DNA of 50,180 bases from Alistipes sp. (lineage in GTDB: Bacteria > Bacteroidota > Bacteroidia > Bacteroidales > Rikenellaceae). The stretch is taken from positions 1 to 50,180 of the forward strand of contig JAGBIC010000018.1 of assembly GCA_017935185.1 (NCBI GenBank), given 5' to 3'. The notes beneath the pieces were generated by a model that had not been told where the DNA came from, made no database searches, and saw only the letters and a list, made by a program, of their open reading frames with translations. The position numbers and the translations under genes were made by a program. Positions 9,858-18,898 of the stretch are shown here, one piece after another (the stretch's first letter is position 1; each line of letters starts with the position of its first letter).

Positions 9858-10424
9858 ATGGAGCTAAACAAGCATTACTCGATCGAATATAAAGGCCTGA
9901 AAAACAGCGCATACGACTTCACTTTTGAGGTTGACAATGCTCTATTTGAAGCCTACGAAAGTCGCGAAATTCGCGGCGGAAAATGTTTGGTCAAGGCCAC
10001 AATGCTGAAGAATGAGCGACAACTTGACTTTGATTTCGCTATTTCGGGATTTGTAATTTGCGAATGTGACCGTTGTCTTGAAGATTGCAACATCGACATC
10101 GATTATGAGGGTCATTTGGTTGTGCGCATATCGGAGGAAGAGGGTGAATACGATGGTGAGATTATGTGGCTCAACCCTGCAGAAGATGCCGTTGATTTAA
10201 CCCAATATATTTATGAAAGCATAGTTCTTTCGTTGCCCTATCAGAGAGTTCATCCCGAAGGTGAATGCAACCCCGATATGATGGCACGTTTCGCACAGGT
10301 CAGCGGCTCGGAATTCGAGGCTATGGTAGCCAAAGCCGAGCAAAATGACAAACATGGCATCAACGAGGGTGACTTCAATAAGTTGGCAGCATTGAAGGCT
10401 CAAATGGAGAAGGCAAACGATTAG
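9858..10424 (+). CDS. DUF177 (YceD-family) protein
   Basis: A 188-residue acidic cytoplasmic protein of the DUF177 family. The family's cysteine signature is present as CECDRCLEDC. YceD-type proteins are almost always encoded just before rpmF, as here, and have been linked to ribosomal RNA accumulation or processing in some organisms. The function in this phylum is not settled. The carboxy end is rich in Lys, Glu and Ala and probably helical. The start is set by the promoter at 9808-9839. The rpmF gene follows after 46 bases. Confidence 0.9.
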   Translation: MELNKHYSIEYKGLKNSAYDFTFEVDNALFEAYESREIRGGKCLVKATMLKNERQLDFDFAISGFVICECDRCLEDCNIDIDYEGHLVVRISEEEGEYDGEIMWLNPAEDAVDLTQYIYESIVLSLPYQRVHPEGECNPDMMARFAQVSGSEFEAMVAKAEQNDKHGINEGDFNKLAALKAQMEKAND

Positions 10425-10470
10425 AACAGAGAAATAGAACAAAACGATAACTTAAAATTGATATTGTAAA

Positions 10471-10653
10471 ATGGCACATCCTAAACACAAAGTTTCGTCT
10501 ACTCGACGTGACAAGAGAAGAACTCACTACAAGGCGGTAGTTCCTACCGTTGTTACTTGCTCTAACTGTGGCGCTGCGGTACTTTACCACCGCGTATGCC
10601 CCGAGTGCGGTTTCTACCGTGGCAAGTTGGCTATCGAGAAGAAGGCCGAGTAG
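10471..10653 (+). CDS. rpmF: 50S ribosomal protein L32
   Basis: A 60-residue basic protein of the large ribosomal subunit. The start MAHPKHKVSSTRRDKRRTHY and the zinc-ribbon cysteines CSNCGAAVLYHRVCPECG identify L32 without doubt. It retains all four cysteines, so it is the zinc-binding form. It lies between DUF177 and plsX in the order common to many bacteria, but a strong terminator separates it from plsX. Confidence 0.98.
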   Translation: MAHPKHKVSSTRRDKRRTHYKAVVPTVVTCSNCGAAVLYHRVCPECGFYRGKLAIEKKAE

Positions 10654-10666
10654 TGTAAAACACCCG

Positions 10667-10707
10667 AGAGAGAGCCTCCACAATAGGATTGGCTCTCTCT
10701 TGATTTT
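10667..10707 (+). terminator. Terminator between rpmF and plsX
   Basis: AGAGAGAGCC and GGCTCTCTCT form a 10-bp stem followed by TGATTTTTTA. It lies 13 bases after rpmF, so plsX is either expressed by read-through or from its own promoter. Confidence 0.85.
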
Positions 10708-10795
10708 TTATCCAACGACCCAAATTTCGGGTTTCGGCTGCGGGATCATTTCTACTCATCACCAGCAGCAAGATTCACGATAAAATAAATATACT

Positions 10796-11830
10796 ATGAT
10801 AAGAATTGGTATTGATGCCATGGGTGGCGATTTTGCGCCCGAAGTAGCCGTCGAAGGTGCAGTTATGGCCCTGAAGAAGATTGGCTCAGATAGTCGCATT
10901 GTACTCTTCGGTGACGAGCTGCGCATAAAGGAGTTGCTGAAAAAGCACAAATGCTCTGCCCACAATTTCGATATCGTGGCTACTACCGAGGTAATTGAGA
11001 TGGGCGACCATCCTGCCAAAGCCTTCGCATCGAAGAAGGATTCGAGCATGACCGTAGGTTTCAACTATCTGAAAGAGGGCAAAATCGACGGTTTCGCAAG
11101 TGCAGGATCTACAGGTGCCATGATGGTTGGATGCCAGATGGTTATTAAGACAATCAAAGGTGTTATTCGCCCTGTAATATCGACTCTTATGCCCATTGTG
11201 ATGAACCGTCGCGGACTTTTGCTTGACGTAGGTTTGAATGTTGATGCAAAACCCGAGGTCTTGGCACAATACGGTCTGCTGGGCTCAATATTTGCAGAGT
11301 CGGTACTCGGTATCAAGAATCCCCGTGTGGCACTGCTGAACATCGGCGAAGAGGAGGGCAAAGGAAATGCCCAATCAAAAGCCACATACGATTTGCTTAA
11401 GGAGCAGAAGAATATCAACTTTGTTGGAAATGTTGAGTCGTCTTACATCTTCACAGGCAAATATTGCGACGTAGTGGTTGCAGACGGTTTTGTGGGTAAC
11501 GTAATCCTCAAGAAGGCCGAGGCCATGTATCGCATCAACAACCGCCTCACTCCGTTCAAGCCATGGCTGTTGAATCTGTTGCGCCCCATGCTTGAGCCTG
11601 TATGCCCCAAACTCTACTACCATCAGAATTTCTGGAACGCCATGAACTACGAGAGTGTCGGTGGCACAATCGTCATCGGAGTTAATGCTCCCGTCATGAT
11701 TGGTCACGGAGGCTCATCAGCGAAGGCTATATGCAGCCTTATCCTGACAATGGAGCGTAATATCAAGAGTCGCGTTTGCGACAAGATTCGTGAGGCACTT
11801 AAGGATGTAGAGCCTGCGACAGAGGAGTAA
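10796..11830 (+). CDS. plsX: Phosphate acyltransferase PlsX
   Basis: A 344-residue enzyme that makes acyl phosphate from acyl-carrier protein for the first step of phospholipid synthesis, at the inner face of the membrane. It begins with the family signature IGIDAMGGDFAP. GFASAGSTGAMMVG and LLDVGLNVDAKPE follow, and VVADGFVGNVILKKAE lies in the second half. Length is normal. The fabH gene that usually follows plsX is absent; a terminator and an opposing gene come next. Confidence 0.97.
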   Translation: MIRIGIDAMGGDFAPEVAVEGAVMALKKIGSDSRIVLFGDELRIKELLKKHKCSAHNFDIVATTEVIEMGDHPAKAFASKKDSSMTVGFNYLKEGKIDGFASAGSTGAMMVGCQMVIKTIKGVIRPVISTLMPIVMNRRGLLLDVGLNVDAKPEVLAQYGLLGSIFAESVLGIKNPRVALLNIGEEEGKGNAQSKATYDLLKEQKNINFVGNVESSYIFTGKYCDVVVADGFVGNVILKKAEAMYRINNRLTPFKPWLLNLLRPMLEPVCPKLYYHQNFWNAMNYESVGGTIVIGVNAPVMIGHGGSSAKAICSLILTMERNIKSRVCDKIREALKDVEPATEE

Positions 11831-11853
11831 ATCGAGTCATACTACAAAAACAA

Positions 11854-11888
11854 ACCGGAGCACCATCAGGTACTCCGGTCATTTTTTT
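11854..11888 (+). terminator. Terminator of plsX
   Basis: ACCGGAG and CTCCGGT pair, with an inner ACC/GGT extension after one mismatch, followed by a run of seven T. It lies 24 bases after the stop. Confidence 0.9.
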
Positions 11889-11899
11889 GCCTCAAGGCC

Positions 11900-12949
11900 C
11901 TATTTTGCTCTACTTATCAGCTCTTCTACCTTATCGGCAATCATCTTTGGTGTAATGGCACGCAGACATGCATAATCACCCGACTTGCAAGCCCTCTCGC
12001 CATATACCGAACAGGGGCGGCATGGCATCTCTACCTGCAATATTCCATCTTCGGAACATCCGTAACCCAGGAAGCCCAATGCAGGATGCGTAGCGCCCCA
12101 CACCGATACAACGGGGGTCGCGACAACCGAAGCCATATGCATAGCCAGCGAGTCCATAGAAACAATAACATCAAGATTCGATATCAAATTCATCTCGCCT
12201 GCCAAATCGATTTTACCAAACAGTGCTGTGACATTCTCAAATTCAGACTCCATGCGGGCTGCAAACTCCGCCTCGGCGCCTCCACCGCTATGGACAAATA
12301 CTCGCTCATATCGTTTACTCAAAAGCGATATCGCCTCGACACACATATCGGCAGGATAGGTTTTCCCCTCATGCGCCGAGAAAGGAGCGAAGCCCACCCA
12401 TATACCACGCTTCTCCCCCATAGGATTATCCCTTACAACCTTCACAGCAGGCGAAGGATTCTCAAACTCAAAGCCCAGACCCCTCAACACATCGCAATAA
12501 CGCACGACCGTATGCTTCAACGGCACGCTATTGGCGCTATTATATCCAACACGGAACCATTTTTCGACCTTGCCCTTATTGATTGCTGCAACTCGCTTGC
12601 CGGCCAATCGGAATAGAGCCCTCACAGCAGTAGAACGCAATACGCCATGCATGTCGGCTATAGCGTCGGCCTTGAGCGCACTCAAATCGCGATACAATCG
12701 CCATATACCCTTCATACCATGATGGCGACCCTTGGTGTCGACAAAAAACAAATCTACGCCAAGCCCATCAAAAAACGAAGCAAACAACTTGCGTGTTGCC
12801 ACTGTTATCTTCACATCGGGATACGCTGCCCGAAAGGCTCTCAATGCATGCACAAGCATAACCACGTCTCCCATGGCTGAGAGACGTATGGCTATGATAT
12901 GTTTGGGTTGTTTGGATTTGGGAGCTACCTCCTTATTGTTTATTTCCAT
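11900..12949 (-). CDS. GT9-family glycosyltransferase (heptosyltransferase-like)
   Basis: A 349-residue cytoplasmic enzyme of glycosyltransferase family 9. The amino end has IIAIRLSAMGDVVMLVHALR, the typical first Rossmann strand, and the carboxy half has VSMDSLAMHMASVVATPVVS with GATHPALGFLGYG, the nucleotide-sugar site. In lipopolysaccharide synthesis such enzymes add heptose or related sugars to the core; the donor here is unknown. A cysteine-rich end (MPCRPCSVYGERACKSGDYAC) is common in Bacteroidota members. Its first bases overlap the end of the DUF4254 gene by 17, so the two are translationally coupled. Confidence 0.92.
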   Translation of the reverse strand: MEINNKEVAPKSKQPKHIIAIRLSAMGDVVMLVHALRAFRAAYPDVKITVATRKLFASFFDGLGVDLFFVDTKGRHHGMKGIWRLYRDLSALKADAIADMHGVLRSTAVRALFRLAGKRVAAINKGKVEKWFRVGYNSANSVPLKHTVVRYCDVLRGLGFEFENPSPAVKVVRDNPMGEKRGIWVGFAPFSAHEGKTYPADMCVEAISLLSKRYERVFVHSGGGAEAEFAARMESEFENVTALFGKIDLAGEMNLISNLDVIVSMDSLAMHMASVVATPVVSVWGATHPALGFLGYGCSEDGILQVEMPCRPCSVYGERACKSGDYACLRAITPKMIADKVEELISRAK

Positions 12950-13544
12950 ATAATACGGGGTTAAGCGAGGGGTCGTTGTACATCTTCATCTGTTTATAAG
13001 TCTTCATATACTTACGACCAGCCTCAATATCTTCAATCAATTCCTCAATAGCAGTCGAGAGGTCAACCTGCTGCGCAAGCAGTGTGTCAAGTTTCTTTTG
13101 ACAAGCATCACGGTGAGCCTGATCCACATCGGTACGGATTACCTCCTGGTGCATATGATATATCTTGAGAGCCAATATCGACAAGCGATCAATTGCCCAT
13201 GCAGGAGTCTCGGTGTTGATTTTTGCATCGGGCGCAGTGACAACATCCTTATATTTATCAAGGAAGTACGAATCGATATACTCCACCATGTCGGTTCTCA
13301 CCTGATTCGACTTGTCAATACGACGCTTAATCGCCAACGCTTCAACGGGGTCAATGGCGGGATCTCGAATAATATCCTCAAGATGCCACTGAACTGTATC
13401 AACTAAATTCTTCTCATAAAGCAAAGCCTCCAATGAGCCTGCGGGATATGGGGTTTCAAACTTGTGATCAACGTCGTCAAACTTATGATAATCGGCAATT
13501 ACCTGCTCGAAAATCTTATTTGCTTGTGAGGTAAACATAATCAA
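12933..13544 (-). CDS. DUF4254 protein
   Basis: A 203-residue helical protein matching DUF4254, a family of unknown function largely confined to Bacteroidota. The stretches QWHLEDIIRDPAIDP and AIDRLSILALKIYHM are characteristic. It overlaps the GT9 gene by 17 bases; the pairing recurs in the phylum and suggests a role in core polysaccharide synthesis, which is inference. Its promoter faces and interlocks with that of the glucosaminidase gene. Confidence 0.88.
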   Translation of the reverse strand: MIMFTSQANKIFEQVIADYHKFDDVDHKFETPYPAGSLEALLYEKNLVDTVQWHLEDIIRDPAIDPVEALAIKRRIDKSNQVRTDMVEYIDSYFLDKYKDVVTAPDAKINTETPAWAIDRLSILALKIYHMHQEVIRTDVDQAHRDACQKKLDTLLAQQVDLSTAIEELIEDIEAGRKYMKTYKQMKMYNDPSLNPVLYGNKQ

Positions 13545-13577
13545 TGATGTTTTATTGGTTATTTATTTAAAATAGTC

Positions 13578-13585
13578 TATCTTTG
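13578..13585 (+). promoter_or_regulatory. Promoter -7 box of the LysM glucosaminidase gene
   Basis: TATCTTTG is an exact TAnnTTTG match 23 bases before ATG 13609. Predicted transcription starts near 13592. Confidence 0.65.
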
Positions 13586-13600
13586 TTGGAGTTATAATTA

Positions 13601-13608
13601 CAAAGATA
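13601..13608 (-). promoter_or_regulatory. Promoter -7 box of the DUF4254-GT9 unit
   Basis: On the minus strand this reads TATCTTTG. It directly abuts the opposing start codon at 13609 and lies downstream of the opposite promoter's predicted start, so the two promoters interlock. Confidence 0.55.
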
Positions 13609-14622
13609 ATGATTTTTTCTAGAAAAGCAACTATTATAATAGTTTTTGCACTCCTCTTCTCGGCAGTTGATGCTATGGCACAAGCATCACGACAGACCAA
13701 AGAGGAGTATATCCAGCGCTATAAGCATATTGCCATCGACCATATGGAACGATACGGCATCCCTGCCAGCATAACCATGGCGCAAGGAATTCTCGAATCT
13801 GACAGCGGCAACAGCAACCTCGCCCGCCGTTCGAACAATCACTTCGGCATAAAATGCAAAAAGGATTGGAAAGGCGACAGGGTTTACCACACCGATGATG
13901 CACCCGACGAATGTTTCCGCAAGTATGATACCGTAGAGGAGTCTTACCTCGATCACGCCGAATTTTTGGATCAATCGCCCCGATATGACTCATTGTTCGC
14001 ATACTCCACAACCGATTACCACAGCTGGGCTCGCGGTCTGAAGGCTGCCGGCTACGCTACGGCTCCCGACTACGCGCAACGTCTGGTTCGCATCATTGAA
14101 GATAATCAGCTCTATCTGCTTGACAACGACAATGGCTCGAAGCTATATGAGTCGCGCCAATTGGCAGAAGCCGGAATAGACCACAACTTTGCAGCCCAAA
14201 GCAGCATTGACGTGATTACTACAGTTGAGGGCCGTATCGATCCCGACAACTATCGTGTCGTGGAGCGCACATATAATGGATACAGCGTTTATGCAGGGAA
14301 TGGCACCCACTATGTAATTGCACGCGATGGCGACAAATTTGCCGACATAGCAAAAACATTCTCGTTAACAGAACGCACCCTGCGCAAATACAACGAAATT
14401 GACCCCAAGAGCAACGCCGACCCTATTGCGGGAGAGATTATCTACATAGAGAAGAAACCAAAGCACTGGCTGGGCGAGCAGACCACACATAAAGTCAGCG
14501 ACGGCGAAACGCTAACCTCGCTATCACAAGAGTATGGCATAAACAAAAAGAGCCTCGCGCGCCTCAACCGTATCCGCCCCGATGCAACGCTTCAGGCCGG
14601 ACAAAATATCAGATTAAAATAA
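13609..14622 (+). CDS. Exported N-acetylglucosaminidase with two LysM domains
   Basis: A 337-residue peptidoglycan hydrolase with a signal peptide ending near DAMAQAS. Residues 30-165 are a glucosaminidase (FlgJ-type) domain; MAQGILESDSGNSNLA contains the likely catalytic glutamate at residue 63, followed by NNHFGIKCK. Two LysM peptidoglycan-binding domains follow, at about residues 235-285 (VIARDGDKFADIAKTF) and 292-337 (HKVSDGETLTSLSQEYG). It would act in the periplasm on cell-wall glycan strands. The next gene starts 10 bases after its stop, so the two form an operon. Confidence 0.93.
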   Translation: MIFSRKATIIIVFALLFSAVDAMAQASRQTKEEYIQRYKHIAIDHMERYGIPASITMAQGILESDSGNSNLARRSNNHFGIKCKKDWKGDRVYHTDDAPDECFRKYDTVEESYLDHAEFLDQSPRYDSLFAYSTTDYHSWARGLKAAGYATAPDYAQRLVRIIEDNQLYLLDNDNGSKLYESRQLAEAGIDHNFAAQSSIDVITTVEGRIDPDNYRVVERTYNGYSVYAGNGTHYVIARDGDKFADIAKTFSLTERTLRKYNEIDPKSNADPIAGEIIYIEKKPKHWLGEQTTHKVSDGETLTSLSQEYGINKKSLARLNRIRPDATLQAGQNIRLK

Positions 14623-14632
14623 TTTTACAACC

Positions 14633-15319
14633 ATGGATAATTCACCTTTACGCGAGAAGATTCTCGCAACAATAATCAAGAAATCGGCTCTTAAGCAGCA
14701 TACATTCGATAACACGTTTGCGGCATTCAACGAGCTGAAAGATGTACTTTTCGAGATCGCATCAGAGATGGATGACGAGCTTGACGGCAAACTCGACAAG
14801 CGAGTTCGTATCGAGTATCGTGACCGTGGAAAATTTGAGGCGCAGTTGCAAATTGCCAGCGACCTGCTAATCTTCCGCATGCACACCGACATATTTGAGT
14901 TTGACTCAAACCACATCATCTGGCAAAATGACTATGTCCGTCAGAGCCACGACAACTCCTATTGCGGTGTGATCGATATCTACAACTTCTTGTCAGACTC
15001 ATTCAAATTCAACCGTAACGCCGACGAAGGCTACCTTATCGGCCGCATCTTCATCAACCGCGAGAAGTGTTATTTTGTTGAGGGCAAGCGTCAGAACATT
15101 GTACGCCCCATGGCTTTTGGCAAAGAGACAATCTCGCGCGAAGCGCTTATTGCCATCATGGAGACCGCAATAAACTATGCAATAAATTTCGACCCGCTGC
15201 TCCCACCGTACGAAGACAACAAGCGTGTTACCGTCGATCAGTTCAACTCAAAGATGGACAATTCGAAATTTATCACCGGCAAGCGCCTCGGTTACGATTT
15301 CAATGTTGATGATATTTAA
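14633..15319 (+). CDS. Conserved protein of unknown function
   Basis: A 228-residue soluble protein without signal peptide or membrane segment. I do not recognise a named domain. It begins with a helical region (residues 1-55), followed by a beta-rich part with YRDRGKFEAQLQIASDLLIF and IGRIFINREKCYFVEG. It lies in an operon 10 bases after the glucosaminidase gene and 20 bases before the peptidase gene. Codon use matches its neighbours, so it is a resident gene. Confidence 0.75.
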   Translation: MDNSPLREKILATIIKKSALKQHTFDNTFAAFNELKDVLFEIASEMDDELDGKLDKRVRIEYRDRGKFEAQLQIASDLLIFRMHTDIFEFDSNHIIWQNDYVRQSHDNSYCGVIDIYNFLSDSFKFNRNADEGYLIGRIFINREKCYFVEGKRQNIVRPMAFGKETISREALIAIMETAINYAINFDPLLPPYEDNKRVTVDQFNSKMDNSKFITGKRLGYDFNVDDI

Positions 15320-15339
15320 TTAAATATAAAGTCAGAACG

Positions 15340-17451
15340 ATGATTAAAACCTCTATAAAAATTATCCTCTGCGCAGCCGCTACCACACTATGCGCCAATA
15401 CTTTTGCCCAAAAAAGCTACGATGAGCTCGGGCAGATCACCCGCCTGAATCGCGGTATTTCAGGCCTGCGTTCGATGAACGACGGTGAGCACTACACTGT
15501 AAGCCGCGGCGGAGCAATAATCCGTCATAGTTACGCAGACGAAAACAAGTGTGACACAATTTACAACGGCCGCTTTGGCAGTTATAGCTTCTCGGATGAT
15601 GAGTCACTGATTGTTTTGAGTGAAAATTTCCGCCCCATATACCGTCACTCATCATACGCCGATTACCGAATTGTCCGCAGTGCCGACAGCCACCAAATTG
15701 CCGAGTTAAAAGATGTGCGCGATCTCACCCTCTCTCCCGACTCGAAGATGGTGGCATTTGCCAAGGATAACAACCTCTTTGTTGCCGAATTGGGCAGTGA
15801 GCCAAAAGCCATCACCAACGATGGAGAATGGAACAAGATTATAAACGGCACCGCCGATTGGGTCTATGAAGAGGAGTATGGCTTCACCAAAGCGTACGCC
15901 TTCTCGCCCGATTCGAAGCAGATTGCATATCTACGTTTTGACGAAAGCAAAGTTCCCACATTCGAGATGATGCGTTTCGACGGAGAGCTATACAACAAAC
16001 CCTACACATTCAAGTACCCCAAGGCCGGTGACACCAACTCGACCGTCGAGCTTTGGCTCTACGATATTGCCAGCGGCGAAAAATGTCTGATCGACACAGG
16101 CAAAGAGAGCGACCAATACATTCCTTTTATTGAGTGGACACCCAACGGCGAGCTATATTTCTTCCGCATAAATCGCAAGCAAAATCATCTGGAGATTGTT
16201 CTTTGCCGCAAAGATGGCTCACAAAAGACTATCTACGACGAACAATCACCCACTTACGTTGAGCGACCGGCACTCAACACCATACGATTTATTGATGGCG
16301 AGAGATTTATTGTTCAGAACGAGACTACAACAGGATGGAATCACATCTACCTCTATTCGACAGAGAAAGGCCTTATAGCGCCCCTCACCTCGGGCGAGTG
16401 GCAGGTTACAAGTATTGTTGAGACAACGCCCAAGAATATTTATTATATCTCTACCGAGCGTTCTCCGTTATGTCGCGACCTATACGTTATCGACTACAAA
16501 GGTGGCGGGAAGAGGTGTCTAACGGAGAAGACCGGCACATACTCAATCTCGCCGAGCAAGGGGATGAAATATTACATTCAAAACTACACAGCAGCCAACT
16601 CGGCTCGCGAGGTAGAGCTTCGCAACGGCAAGGGCAAACTCATTCGCACATTGGTTGACAACAGCGAACTGACCGAGCGTCTTAAGAGCCTTCCCCGCAA
16701 GGAGTTCTTCACATTCACAACCGAGCGTGGCGATAAGTTGAATGCCTACATCATCAAACCCATCGATTTTGACCCTGCAAAAAAATACCCCGTATTGCTC
16801 ACCCAATATTCAGGCCCGGGCTCACAATCGGTTGCCGATAGTTTTGGCATGGGCTGGGAGAATGTAATGGTCGGCAACGGCTATATAGTTGTTTGCTGTG
16901 ATGGCCGAGGTACGGGTTACATGGGCGAGAAGTTCAAGAAGCAGACTTATGGTAACCTGGGTGCATTGGAGGTTGAAGACCAAATCTCTTTTGCTCGCCA
17001 CATGGCCGCACAAGAGTGGGTCGACAGCGAGAGAATAGGTATATACGGATGGTCATACGGTGGATTTATGGCTTTGGGTTGTGCCCTCAAGGGTGAGGGT
17101 CTGTTCAAGATGGCTATCGCGGTGGCTCCCGTAACATCATGGCGTTACTACGACACCATCTATACCGAGATTTACAACGACCTGCCGCAAAACAACCCCA
17201 AGGGCTACGATGACAACTCTCCCATAAACTTTGCCAATCTCTTGAGCGACCGCACAAAATTGCTCATAATGCACGGCACAGCCGATGACAATGTGCATGT
17301 TCAGAACACAATGGAGATGTGCCACGCTTTAAACCGCGCCGGCAAGCACTACGACATGATGATATATCCCGACCAGAACCACTCGATGTATCCATCATAC
17401 TCGCGACACATCCGCGAAAAAATGATTGCATACACGTTGCAGAATTTGTAA
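15340..17451 (+). CDS. Dipeptidyl peptidase IV (S9B family), exported
   Basis: A 703-residue periplasmic serine peptidase that removes dipeptides, usually with proline at position two, from peptide amino ends. A signal peptide ends near NTFAQKS. The amino part is the eight-bladed propeller, carrying the substrate-anchoring double glutamate in DWVYEEEYG at residues 177-179. The carboxy part is an alpha/beta hydrolase. The predicted triad is Ser572 in GWSYGG, Asp649 in HGTADDNVHV and His681 in DQNHSMYP. All are intact and length is normal. It lies 20 bases after the unknown gene, so the operon has three genes. Confidence 0.96.
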   Translation: MIKTSIKIILCAAATTLCANTFAQKSYDELGQITRLNRGISGLRSMNDGEHYTVSRGGAIIRHSYADENKCDTIYNGRFGSYSFSDDESLIVLSENFRPIYRHSSYADYRIVRSADSHQIAELKDVRDLTLSPDSKMVAFAKDNNLFVAELGSEPKAITNDGEWNKIINGTADWVYEEEYGFTKAYAFSPDSKQIAYLRFDESKVPTFEMMRFDGELYNKPYTFKYPKAGDTNSTVELWLYDIASGEKCLIDTGKESDQYIPFIEWTPNGELYFFRINRKQNHLEIVLCRKDGSQKTIYDEQSPTYVERPALNTIRFIDGERFIVQNETTTGWNHIYLYSTEKGLIAPLTSGEWQVTSIVETTPKNIYYISTERSPLCRDLYVIDYKGGGKRCLTEKTGTYSISPSKGMKYYIQNYTAANSAREVELRNGKGKLIRTLVDNSELTERLKSLPRKEFFTFTTERGDKLNAYIIKPIDFDPAKKYPVLLTQYSGPGSQSVADSFGMGWENVMVGNGYIVVCCDGRGTGYMGEKFKKQTYGNLGALEVEDQISFARHMAAQEWVDSERIGIYGWSYGGFMALGCALKGEGLFKMAIAVAPVTSWRYYDTIYTEIYNDLPQNNPKGYDDNSPINFANLLSDRTKLLIMHGTADDNVHVQNTMEMCHALNRAGKHYDMMIYPDQNHSMYPSYSRHIREKMIAYTLQNL

Positions 17452-17452
17452 T

Positions 17453-17490
17453 AATTAAGCCCCGATACTCTAATATGTCGGGGCTTAATT
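17453..17490. terminator. Bidirectional terminator between the S9 peptidase gene and sodB
   Basis: A perfect 13-bp stem, AATTAAGCCCCGA and TCGGGGCTTAATT, fills the space between the two convergent stop codons and touches the sodB stop. Confidence 0.9.
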
Positions 17491-18117
17491 TTACTGTTTT
17501 TTCGTGGCATGCACCACCTCATCATAGCGTTTGTCTATCACTCGCCAATCGAGCACCTGCCAAAAAGCCTTAACTCCGTCGGCACGCACATTTCGATGGT
17601 CGATATAATAGGCATGCTCCCACACATCTATGGCCAAAAGTGGATATAACCCATCTCTCAATGGGTTGCCCGCATTGGGACTGCTCACGATATGCAGTTT
17701 ACCATGCGAATCACACGCCAGCCACACCCAGCCTGAGCCAAAAAGTGCCATGGCGGCCTTACTCATCTTCTCCTTTAACTGTTCAAGTCCTCCATACTCA
17801 ACCTCGACAACCTCCTTGAGATGCCCCTCAGGCTCCTTGAGCGGCGTGGGTGAAAATTGCGCAAAATAGAACTCATGATTCCACACCTGCGCCGCATTAT
17901 TGAACAATGGGCCGTCTGCAGTTGTGATTATATCCTCCAGAGTTGCATTCTCGTAGGGCGTACCGGCAACAAGCTCATTGGTCTTGGCCACGTAGGCTGC
18001 CATGTGTTTGTCGTGGTGATAACGCAGGGTCTGCTCCGAGATATACGGCTCCAGAGCGGCATAATCATACGGCAACAATGCCAGCATAATTTTTTCGATA
18101 ATTGATACTGTTGTCAT
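17491..18117 (-). CDS. sodB: Iron-type superoxide dismutase
   Basis: A cytoplasmic enzyme of up to 208 residues that converts superoxide to oxygen and peroxide. All metal ligands are seen: the first His in RYHHDKH, the His in AAQVWNHEFYF, and Asp and His in DVWEHAYYI. The glutamine in AAQVWNH is typical of iron-dependent or cambialistic forms. The annotated frame has about ten more residues than the usual amino end; an internal ATG at 18087 (MLALLPYDY) would give the standard length. It is transcribed alone. Confidence 0.95.
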   Translation of the reverse strand: MTTVSIIEKIMLALLPYDYAALEPYISEQTLRYHHDKHMAAYVAKTNELVAGTPYENATLEDIITTADGPLFNNAAQVWNHEFYFAQFSPTPLKEPEGHLKEVVEVEYGGLEQLKEKMSKAAMALFGSGWVWLACDSHGKLHIVSSPNAGNPLRDGLYPLLAIDVWEHAYYIDHRNVRADGVKAFWQVLDWRVIDKRYDEVVHATKKQ

Positions 18118-18224
18118 AATAGATTGTTTTAAATATTAAACTTTCAGGCATCGATTTACCATACAAATAAAATGCCCAATCTGCATGTCGAACCACCATT
18201 CACGCTCAGCCGCGACTGGTGCTT

Positions 18225-18255
18225 TTTGGAAATTAAAAGAATATTTTTAACTTTG
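18225..18255 (+). promoter_or_regulatory. Promoter of the zeta-toxin-like unit
   Basis: TTTG at 18225-18228 and TAACTTTG at 18248-18255 are 19 bases apart, a full consensus. The leader before ATG 18329 is about 67 bases. Confidence 0.75.
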
Positions 18256-18328
18256 CAATGTGATAGTGCGTGAGCTTATTGTGATTTAGGCGTTTAAACA
18301 CCCGCTAACAACATAAAAAAGCAAAGTT

Positions 18329-18898
18329 ATGCCAAAACTATATATCATAGCCGGATGCAACGGCGCAGGTAAAACAACGGCTTCATATGCCGTTTTACCC
18401 GAGATGTTGGAGTGTCATGACTTTGTCAATGCCGACGAGATTGCCAAAGGGTTATCGCCCTTTAATCCCGCCCGCGTTTCAATCGAAGCAGGCCGCCTGA
18501 TGCGCAAACGAATGGATGCCCTTATGGAGGCTGGCGCAGATTTTGCTTTTGAGACCACGTTGGCAACTCGCTATTACACCCGCTTCATACGAATGGCACA
18601 AGAAAAGGGCTATTTTGTTTCATTGCTCTATTTTTGGCTTCCCACACCCGATCAGGCTGTGGAGCGTGTGGCGCGCAGAGTCGCAGAAGGGGGACATAAT
18701 GTTCCGCCCGAAGTGGTACGGCGACGATATTACCGTGGATTGCGATATTTAACATCGCTCTACACACCTATATGCGATTATTGGGTGATATACGACAACT
18801 CATCGGTCGAAGGCGTCAAGAAAGTGGCGTATGGTACCCACCGTGAAATAAGAGAGGTTGTTGACTCGTTATCTTACCGTCAAATATGCAAAATGTAG
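18329..18898 (+). CDS. Zeta-toxin-like P-loop kinase
   Basis: A 189-residue protein of the zeta-toxin/AAA family. The Walker A motif GCNGAGKT is at residues 9-16. The segments DFVNADEIAKGLSPFNP and FAFETTLATR match the zeta fold, where the glutamate and arginine bind the sugar nucleotide. Toxic members phosphorylate UDP-N-acetylglucosamine and block wall synthesis, but many chromosomal members have no proven toxicity. A 60-residue gene overlaps its end by 13 bases, so the two are co-translated. It is driven by a full consensus promoter. Confidence 0.88.
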   Translation: MPKLYIIAGCNGAGKTTASYAVLPEMLECHDFVNADEIAKGLSPFNPARVSIEAGRLMRKRMDALMEAGADFAFETTLATRYYTRFIRMAQEKGYFVSLLYFWLPTPDQAVERVARRVAEGGHNVPPEVVRRRYYRGLRYLTSLYTPICDYWVIYDNSSVEGVKKVAYGTHREIREVVDSLSYRQICKM

